Positions 58,496 through 64,000 of a DNA stretch of 64,000 nt are shown one piece after another. Within the stretch, counting starts at the first letter, position 1, and each line of letters starts with the position of its first letter. The stretch covers positions 62,001 through 126,000 of the forward strand of contig JBGOEJ010000003.1 in assembly GCA_041446545.1 (NCBI GenBank), read 5' to 3'. Under the pieces are notes generated by a model. The model did not search any database, had not been told where the DNA came from, and was given only the letters and a program-made list of their open reading frames with translations. A program made the translations under genes and the position numbers. Source of the DNA: Fervidibacter canadensis (GTDB lineage Bacteria > Armatimonadota > Fervidibacteria > Fervidibacterales > Fervidibacteraceae).

Positions 58496-59269
58496 CTAAC
58501 GCCTCCTGTTTTGCCCTTGAGGATGAAGGTCAGGCGGGCAAAATTTTAGGGCAGGCGTCATCCAGACGACAGTCAGGTCATCTTCGCCGATGGAGCGAGT
58601 AAGCCTATCGTGCAATGTGCCGTCGGTGCGCAAAGTTTGAAGCAAGTCGGACAGATAGGGAGCGGCACCGTCGGTCGTTACCATCCAACCGTTGACCTTT
58701 CGGCGGGTGCGCCAAAAAGTTTTCGCCAAAGTCGGCAAAAGACGGGTCTGTTGGCTGACAGGCGTCCACCAGCCGACGCCGAAACATCCGACGCTTTCCC
58801 ATTGCGCTTCCCTCTCTGACAGTTTGCCCATCAGGTAGGCGATGTCCACGCGGTCGCTGAGGGAGGGCAATGAGGCAAGGATTTTTCTCACCGTCGCCAT
58901 CGGACGCCCGTGTAAGGTCGCCAACAACGCCCGCACCCAAACGAAACACAAAAGGGTTTCCACATCGTTTTTGCTCATGTCCAGCAGAAGGGCAAGAGGA
59001 CCCTGAAAGGTCGGGAGAAGGGTGAGGCTGTCGCCCCCGATGAGTTTGCGGTTCCTCACCCAGCGGGACAAGGTTTTGGCGAGGGGAGAGGCAATCAGCG
59101 TCGCCCAAACGGGGTGAAAGTCGCCCCAATCGGGAGACAGAAACCTGCGAGGCGGCGCCGCCCAAAGGAGCACCGCTAAGGAAAGGCAAGGAAGCCACCA
59201 AAGCGGTTTGAAACTCAGTGCCACCAACGCCACCAAGGTCGCATTGAAAACCCACCATCGCCATGCCAT
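58496..59269 (-). CDS. Predicted membrane protein, unknown function
   Basis: The 257-residue product has two adjacent hydrophobic helices near the N-terminus (WWVFNATLVALVALSFKPLWWLPCLSLAVLLWAAPP) and a long soluble part. That part contains LTLLPTFQGPLALLLDMSKNDVETLLCFVWVRALLATLHGRPMATVRKIL and TTDGAAPYLSDLLQTLRTDGTLHDRLTRSIGEDDLTVVWMTPALK. I do not recognise a family. ATG 59269 has AAGGAG upstream; a longer frame runs antisense through gap and was rejected. It ends 4 bp before rplS, so it shares a transcript with rplS and lepB. Confidence 0.72.
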   Translation of the reverse strand: MAWRWWVFNATLVALVALSFKPLWWLPCLSLAVLLWAAPPRRFLSPDWGDFHPVWATLIASPLAKTLSRWVRNRKLIGGDSLTLLPTFQGPLALLLDMSKNDVETLLCFVWVRALLATLHGRPMATVRKILASLPSLSDRVDIAYLMGKLSEREAQWESVGCFGVGWWTPVSQQTRLLPTLAKTFWRTRRKVNGWMVTTDGAAPYLSDLLQTLRTDGTLHDRLTRSIGEDDLTVVWMTPALKFCPPDLHPQGQNRRR

Positions 59270-59302
59270 CGCGCCTTTCTCCTTACGGCGACCTTCCTGC
59301 GA

Positions 59303-59378
59303 GCGTGCTACATTTTTGCCCAACGCAAGGTCGTGAGACTCCTTTTGCCCGTCGCAAGGGCGTGCTAAATTTTCGCCC
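59303..59378 (+). promoter_or_regulatory. Direct repeats with -10-like cores upstream of gap
   Basis: GCGTGCTACATTTTTGCCC (59303-59321) and GCGTGCTAAATTTTCGCCC (59360-59378) differ at two of 19 bases and are 57 bases apart. Both contain TGCTANATT, an extended -10-like core. They could be two tandem promoters, or paired operators for a regulator of gap. Confidence 0.45.
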
Positions 59379-59432
59379 GAAGAGACGAAGAGAGCGAGAG
59401 GACGCATCCTACGGCAAAGGGGGCAGACGAAC

Positions 59433-60470
59433 ATGGCGGCTGTGCGTGTGGCAATCAACGGCTTTGGACGCATCGGACGACAAGTTTTGAAAGCCCTATT
59501 GGAACGCCATCCTGGCGTTGCCGACATCGTGGCAGTCAACGACTTAGCCGACCCCGAAACGAACGCCCACCTCTTCCGCTACGACACCAACTATGGGCGC
59601 TTCAATGGCACAGTGGAAGTGCGGGACGGCAACTTGGTCATCAACGGCGATGAAATCAAAGTGCTGAGCGAGAAAGACCCTGCCAAGTTGCCTTGGAAGG
59701 AGTTGGGCGTAGACATCGTCGTGGAATCCACAGGCATCTTTACCGACGGGGCAAAAGCCCGCGCCCACTTGGAAGCAGGAGCAAAAAAGGTCATCATCAG
59801 CGCTCCCGCCACCAACGAAGACATCACCGTCGTCTTGGGCGTTAACCACACCGCATACAACCCAAAGGAACACCACATCATCTCCAACGCCTCGTGCACG
59901 ACCAATTGCTTGGCGCCTGTGTGCAAAGTCGTGCACGAACGCTTCGGCATTGAGTTTGGGTTGATGACGACCGTCCACGCTTACACCAACGACCAACGCA
60001 TCTTGGACTTGGTGCACAAAGACTTGCGGCGGGCGCGAGCGGCAGCCATGAACATTGTCCCGACAACGACGGGCGCTGCCAAAGCCATCCATTTGGTGCT
60101 GCCCGAACTGAAAGGCAAATTGCACGGCGTCGCCTTGCGGGTGCCCGTTTCCACCGTCTCCGTCATTGACCTGAATGTCGTGACGAGCAAGAAAGCAACG
60201 ACGGAGGAACTCATTGACGCCTTCAAAGAAGCGGAGAAAACTCCTTGGCGCGAGGGTGGGTTGGGCGGCATCTTGCGCGTGGAGACAGACCCTTGCGTCT
60301 CCAGCGATTTCAAGGGTGACCCTCACTCCGCCATCGTGGATGGCGACCCTGCCTTCACCTTCGTCGGTCCAGGTGGGATGGTCAAAGTGACGGCATGGTA
60401 TGACAACGAGTGGGGCTATTCCTGCCGCGTCGCCGATTTGATTGCCTACATGGCGGAACGAGGGTTCTGA
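59433..60470 (+). CDS. gap: Glyceraldehyde-3-phosphate dehydrogenase
   Basis: The enzyme oxidises glyceraldehyde 3-phosphate with NAD and phosphate in glycolysis. The 345-residue product has INGFGRIGRQVLKALLER, the NAD-preferring VNDLADPETNAHLFRYDTNYGRF and the nucleophile Cys155 in SNASCTTNCLAPV. It also has the MTTVHAYTNDQRILDLVHKDLRRARAAAMNIVPTTTGAAKA segment and the C-terminal WYDNEWGYSCRVADL. A direct-repeat pair lies in its leader. pgk and tpi do not follow. Confidence 0.97.
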   Translation: MAAVRVAINGFGRIGRQVLKALLERHPGVADIVAVNDLADPETNAHLFRYDTNYGRFNGTVEVRDGNLVINGDEIKVLSEKDPAKLPWKELGVDIVVESTGIFTDGAKARAHLEAGAKKVIISAPATNEDITVVLGVNHTAYNPKEHHIISNASCTTNCLAPVCKVVHERFGIEFGLMTTVHAYTNDQRILDLVHKDLRRARAAAMNIVPTTTGAAKAIHLVLPELKGKLHGVALRVPVSTVSVIDLNVVTSKKATTEELIDAFKEAEKTPWREGGLGGILRVETDPCVSSDFKGDPHSAIVDGDPAFTFVGPGGMVKVTAWYDNEWGYSCRVADLIAYMAERGF

Positions 60471-60531
60471 AGCAACGGTTGCCAAGCGTTCGGGACAAGG
60501 GACGCGGGACGGAATAACGGAGGGAACGACG

Positions 60532-60768
60532 ATGGCAGAACAGCCGCCAAAGGAGATGCGGCTTATCGGCTATGTGCGCAAGCAAGCATGGGAGGAAATT
60601 CAACAGCGTCAACCCGTCCGTTTGCACACTGGCGCAACGGTCTACAACTTGCCCTATGTGTTCACCGAGCCGCAAGAGGATGGCTATGAATGGCTGGAAG
60701 TGGAAGTGACCTTGCGGGTGACCCGATCCGGGACGAGGGAGGCAGGACGAGGGACGGAAAGCAGGTAG
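60532..60768 (+). CDS. Small protein of unknown function
   Basis: The 78-residue product (MAEQPPKEMRLIGYVRKQAWEEIQQR... VRLHTGATVYNLPYVFTEPQEDGYEWLEVEVTLRVTRSG) has a single alpha/beta pattern and no signal or membrane segment. The start has GGAGGGAACGACG upstream. I do not recognise it. It lies 61 bp after gap and 49 bp before tadA, so it may belong to either transcript. Confidence 0.6.
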   Translation: MAEQPPKEMRLIGYVRKQAWEEIQQRQPVRLHTGATVYNLPYVFTEPQEDGYEWLEVEVTLRVTRSGTREAGRGTESR

Positions 60769-60817
60769 GTAGGGACGAATTTTTAGCCGTTGAGAACCTT
60801 TCGGGGGGTGATGCCCG

Positions 60818-62290
60818 ATGTTGATTCGCCGATCAAGACCCGCCGAACCGTCTTCGCCGTCACCAACCGCCCCAATGACGGCACCGACGGACGGGCAAGA
60901 GAAGGAAAGCCCACCGACAGAAGCGCCGTCAAGGTTGGTGCTGACGGTGCCGAAGGAGGAAATTTCGTGGGAAGACCCTGCGCCCATCGGTGACCGCCCG
61001 CGCCTGTCCAAAGAAGAGCGGGCGTTAATTTTGCGGTTGCGGGGGAAGGTGCATCAAAAAGTCGTCGCTGACTTTGAACGGGGTTTTGCGCGAGGCGTTG
61101 ACATGCAAAATCCGCAGCAACTGCGCCCTCTGGTGGAAAATGTCGCCCAAGAGACGATGCAGGAGGAAGAAGTTGCCCTACCCGCCAAATTGCGGGAGGT
61201 GCTGATTCAGGAAGTCCTTGACGAAATCGTCGGCTACGGACCGCTGCAAGCCTTTTTGGATGACCCGACCATCTCGGAAATCATGGTCAACAGCGCCGAC
61301 AAGATTTTCTATGAGCGGCGAGGGCGCATTTACTTGAGCGACCAACGCTTTGACAATGACGACCATGTCTTGCGCATCATTGACAAAATCCTGTCGCCTT
61401 TGGGGCGGCAAGTGAACGAACGCATCCCTTTGATGGATGCCCGTTTGCCCGACGGCAGCCGCGTCAATGTCATCATCCCGCCTCTGGCGATCAAAGGTCC
61501 GTGCATCACTATCCGCAAGTTTTCCCGCAAGCCCTTGACGATTGAGAAACTGATAGAGTTTGGGTCGCTGACGGAGCCGATGGCAATTTTCCTTCAAGCC
61601 GCCGTCCAAGCCCGCTTGAACATCATCGTCTCTGGCGGGACAGGTTCAGGGAAAACGACGATGCTCAATGTCCTGAGCAATTTCATCCCTCCTTGGGAGC
61701 GACTGGTGACAGTGGAAGACTCGGCAGAATTGCAACTGCAGCACGAAAACTGGGTCGCATTGGAGGCGCGTCCTGCGAACATTGAAGGCGTCGGAGAAGT
61801 CACCATTCGCGACTTGGTGCGCAATGCCCTGCGCATGCGCCCTGACCGCATTATCGTCGGCGAGTGCCGAGGTCCTGAGGCATTGGACATGATTCAAGCG
61901 ATGAACACAGGACACGACGGCTCTATGTCCACCCTCCACAGCAATTCGCCCCGCGACACCATCTACCGCTTGGAGACGATGATCATGATGGCAGGGATGG
62001 AGTTGCCGCAAAAAGCCATCGCCCGTCAGATCGCATCGGCGGTGCAACTGATAGTGCACCAAGCCCGCCTTTCCGATGGCAGCCGAAAAGTCACCCACAT
62101 CACCGAAGTGCAAGGTTTGGAGGGTGACACCGTGCTGCTGCAGGACATCTTCCTTTTTGAGCAGCAAGGGATTGACAGTCAGGGCAAAGTCATCGGTCGG
62201 CATAAGGCGGCGGGCTTCCGCCCCCTTTGCGCCGAGCGGATTCGGGTGGCGGGCATCCACTTGCCCGAAGACTTGTTCTTTGGCGACTAA
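60818..62290 (+). CDS. tadA: CpaF/TadA-type secretion ATPase
   Basis: The 490-residue hexameric ATPase powers assembly of Tad (Flp) pili or type II/IV-type secretion. It has an N-terminal variable part, the LPAKLREVLIQEVLDEIVGYGPLQAFLDDPTISEIMVNSADKIFYERRG domain and Walker A in SGGTGSGKTTMLNVLSNFIP. An Asp box (VTVEDSAELQL), the RNALRMRPDRIIVGECRGPEALDMIQAMNTGHDGSMSTLHSNS segment with Walker B and His box, and a C-terminal domain follow. GGGGGGTGAT lies just upstream of the start. TadB and TadC follow in order. Confidence 0.95.
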   Translation: MLIRRSRPAEPSSPSPTAPMTAPTDGQEKESPPTEAPSRLVLTVPKEEISWEDPAPIGDRPRLSKEERALILRLRGKVHQKVVADFERGFARGVDMQNPQQLRPLVENVAQETMQEEEVALPAKLREVLIQEVLDEIVGYGPLQAFLDDPTISEIMVNSADKIFYERRGRIYLSDQRFDNDDHVLRIIDKILSPLGRQVNERIPLMDARLPDGSRVNVIIPPLAIKGPCITIRKFSRKPLTIEKLIEFGSLTEPMAIFLQAAVQARLNIIVSGGTGSGKTTMLNVLSNFIPPWERLVTVEDSAELQLQHENWVALEARPANIEGVGEVTIRDLVRNALRMRPDRIIVGECRGPEALDMIQAMNTGHDGSMSTLHSNSPRDTIYRLETMIMMAGMELPQKAIARQIASAVQLIVHQARLSDGSRKVTHITEVQGLEGDTVLLQDIFLFEQQGIDSQGKVIGRHKAAGFRPLCAERIRVAGIHLPEDLFFGD

Positions 62291-62305
62291 GGGCGGTGAT
62301 GGAAG

Positions 62306-63130
62306 ATGACGGCGCCGACGCAAGTGACGCTCCCTGAAGAGCAAGAGCGTTTCCCTTTGCTAACGCGCCTTTTCTCTCAAACCCGCTGGGCGCGCCTATA
62401 CAGCCGCAAGATGATGGAAGCAGGGCTACCCTTACGGGGCGAGGAGTTCCTCGTTTTGCTTTTGTTCACGACCGTCGGCTTAGCGGCAGTCGTCACCATC
62501 CTCTCCCGCCAATGGTGGGGTTTTTTGGTGGGCGGTCTCCTCGGCTTTTACCTTCCCAACCTCGCCCTCAATTGGCAGATTGCACGGCGCAAAACTTTGC
62601 TGGAAAACCAACTGGCGGACGCGTTAACCATCATCGCGGCGGGGCTGTCGGCGGGCTACAGTTTCCTGCAAGGGGCAAAGTTGGCAGCCGACCAATTGCC
62701 TCCACCGATTTCCGAAGAGTTGGAGCGAGTCGTCCGCCTATCTTCGTTGGGCATGCCCGTAGAACAAGCCCTACAAATCATGGCAGAGCGCATCCGAAGT
62801 TACGATTACGACATCACCGTTTCAGCCATCCTCGTTCAGTTGCGACGAGGCGGAAACCTCTCCCGCATCCTCAGCACCATCGCTGAGACCATCCGCCAAC
62901 GGATTGAACTGCGGGGCGAAATCGCTGCATCTACGGCGCAGGCTCGCTTTTCTGGCTGGATTTTGATGGCGTTGCCCTTCGCCGTCGCCTGCATGGTTTT
63001 TGTCCTCAACCCTCAGTGGATGAGGTTGCTGCTGGACACCGAATTGGGGCGAAAGATGATCGGGATGGGCATCGTCATGCAAACGCTGGGGATGCTTTGG
63101 ATTCGCAAACTGTTGCAAGTGGAACTGTAA
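62306..63130 (+). CDS. tadB: TadB-type inner-membrane platform protein
   Basis: The 274-residue protein has the T2SS-F/TadB plan: two N-terminal membrane helices (EEFLVLLLFTTVGLAAVVTILS and WWGFLVGGLLGFYLPNLAL), the cytoplasmic F domain (LENQLADALTIIAAGLSAGYSFLQGAKLAADQLPPPISEELERVVRLSSLGMPVEQALQIMAERIRSYDYDITVSAI) and two C-terminal helices. It forms the platform around which TadA works. It starts 15 bp after tadA. Confidence 0.92.
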   Translation: MTAPTQVTLPEEQERFPLLTRLFSQTRWARLYSRKMMEAGLPLRGEEFLVLLLFTTVGLAAVVTILSRQWWGFLVGGLLGFYLPNLALNWQIARRKTLLENQLADALTIIAAGLSAGYSFLQGAKLAADQLPPPISEELERVVRLSSLGMPVEQALQIMAERIRSYDYDITVSAILVQLRRGGNLSRILSTIAETIRQRIELRGEIAASTAQARFSGWILMALPFAVACMVFVLNPQWMRLLLDTELGRKMIGMGIVMQTLGMLWIRKLLQVEL

Positions 63131-63145
63131 AGGCAGGTGAGTGGG

Positions 63146-64000
63146 ATGGGTTGGGAACTGCTGGTCGTCATCGGTCTTTGGATGTTGGCAGTAACGGTGA
63201 CGGGCGTTTCGCTCGTGCAGGAGATGCGCGCAAGACAGTTGCAAGAACGGGTCGCCCGCCTCGTCCGCACCCGCCTGACAACAGAAGAGGAAGCGCCTTT
63301 GGAAATGCCCGAAGAGGAGGAACTTCGTCAGTCCCTCCCTCAACGCCTCTTTAAAGCCTTCCTTTTGCCTTGGGTGCAGCGGCTAAGTCAGTGGCTCCCT
63401 CAAAGCGGGGCAACGCTCAAAGGAACGGAAGAGTTGCTGGCGATGGCAGGTTACCCTTTGGGGCTGACGGCGACCGATTTCATGGGACTGCGATTGCTCT
63501 GCACTTTTATCGGGGCAGCCTTAGGAGTTTTTCTGCCTCTCCTTGTTTCCTTTTGGCGTCCAGAGTGGTTTGACCCTTCCCTCCCTCTCTTCGCCATCGC
63601 CATCCTTGCCTTTGTGGGGTTTCTCGGACCTGTCTTTTGGCTTCGTCGGGTGGCACAGCGGCGCCGTCACTTGATTCGCCGCCAACTGCCCGACATGTTG
63701 GATTTGATCACCTTGTCCATAGAAGCGGGATTGGCTTTTGACGGCGCCGTCTACGAAGCAGCCCGAAGGTTCAAGGGACCGCTTGCCGACGAACTGATGA
63801 AGGTGATGCGGGAAGTGACCTTAGGGAAACCCAGAGCCCAAGCCCTTCGGGATATGGCGGAGCGGTTGAAACTGGAAGACATCTCCTTGCTGGTTTCTGC
63901 TGTCCATCAAGCCGAAACCTTGGGTTCGCCTCTCGCAAACGCCTTGAAAGCCTTGGGGGAAGAGTTACGCAAGAAGCGGTTGCGCATGATTAGAGAGCAA
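63146..64000 (+). CDS. tadC: TadC-type inner-membrane platform protein, partial
   Basis: The frame opens with ATG 63146 (MGWELLVVIGLWMLAVTVTGVSLVQEMRAR) and stays open to the right edge (at least 285 codons), so the C-terminus is missing. An acidic linker (TTEEEAPLEMPEEEE) leads to two more helices (GLRLLCTFIGAALGVFLPLLVSFW and LFAIAILAFVGFLGPVFWL). The T2SS-F domain (RRQLPDMLDLITLSIEAGLAFDGAVYEAARRFKGPLADELMKVMREVTLGKPRAQALRDMAERL) follows. This is the TadC partner of TadB. Confidence 0.93.
   Translation, partial: MGWELLVVIGLWMLAVTVTGVSLVQEMRARQLQERVARLVRTRLTTEEEAPLEMPEEEELRQSLPQRLFKAFLLPWVQRLSQWLPQSGATLKGTEELLAMAGYPLGLTATDFMGLRLLCTFIGAALGVFLPLLVSFWRPEWFDPSLPLFAIAILAFVGFLGPVFWLRRVAQRRRHLIRRQLPDMLDLITLSIEAGLAFDGAVYEAARRFKGPLADELMKVMREVTLGKPRAQALRDMAERLKLEDISLLVSAVHQAETLGSPLANALKALGEELRKKRLRMIREQ

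Noticed and set aside
59544..60485. 313-codon minus-strand frame
   Set aside because: It lies fully antisense to gap, whose protein sequence is strongly conserved; the His/Gln/Val-rich translation fits no family.
1..64000. CRISPR array, prophage, insertion sequence with transposase, rRNA operon
   Set aside because: No regularly spaced direct repeats, cas, integrase, transposase or rRNA sequence was found on either strand.

Overview
The window is about 64 kb of gene-dense bacterial chromosome with a GC-rich, strongly GC-skewed third codon position. It carries a protein disulfide oxidoreductase of the thermophile type, a secretin, a large beta-barrel protein, lipoprotein and Tat signals, and many polysaccharide-active enzymes. 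Together these suggest a thermophilic, diderm, saccharolytic bacterium. The gene set and the style of the proteins recall Armatimonadota/Fervidibacteria-like lineages, but that placement is inference; no rRNA is present to settle it.

Layout. 1-4.5 kb: a PEGA-domain lipoprotein (cut by the left edge) and a 1,048-residue beta-barrel-like outer-membrane protein. 4.5-7.3 kb: an NAD-dependent epimerase, a CsaB-like pyruvyl transferase and pyrE in one minus-strand operon, headed by a fold-back repeat element. 8-9.9 kb: an adenylate/guanylate cyclase split by an apparent frameshift. 10-16.5 kb: a redox and sulfur block (thioredoxin reductase, His-tailed protein disulfide oxidoreductase, CoA-disulfide-reductase-like enzyme, thioredoxin, Hsp20, methyltransferase, TusA-like protein, sulfide:quinone-oxidoreductase-like protein), followed by an ECF sigma factor and a LacI regulator. 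18-24 kb: tRNA-Leu, a clan GH-A glycoside hydrolase, galK and a Tat-exported Gfo/Idh/MocA oxidoreductase.

24-30.6 kb: nusA-ylxR-infB behind a probable leader terminator, a class IV aminotransferase, and a fused sugar kinase/MurQ for cell-wall sugar recycling. 30.7-41.6 kb: a type IV pilus assembly operon (pilM, N, O, a PilP-like protein, a Gly/Phe tandem-repeat protein, a PilQ-like secretin) running into aroC, a PIG-L deacetylase and a BatD-like membrane protein. The pilus proteins carry striking Pro/Gly/Ala/Met low-complexity expansions.

42-53 kb: trpB, an R3H/AAA ATPase, a ferredoxin-fused aldo/keto reductase, prmA, a GH-A hydrolase and a sialidase-like protein in tandem, two tRNA-Ser genes with a visible promoter, an S9 peptidase and a SpoU/TrmH methyltransferase. 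53-60.5 kb: pdxS, era, yraN, a toxin-antitoxin-like pair whose RelE-like toxin is frameshifted, pdxT, lepB, rplS, a membrane protein and gap. 60.5-64 kb: a small unknown gene and tadA-tadB-tadC (tadC cut by the right edge).

The most unusual features are the periplasmic Gly/Phe repeat protein inside the pilus operon together with the matching low-complexity expansions of its neighbours, the putative nusA attenuator, the fold-back repeat family near pyrE and the toxin-antitoxin pair, and several coding disruptions that would each be repaired by adding one base. The last point may reflect either decay or sequencing error.
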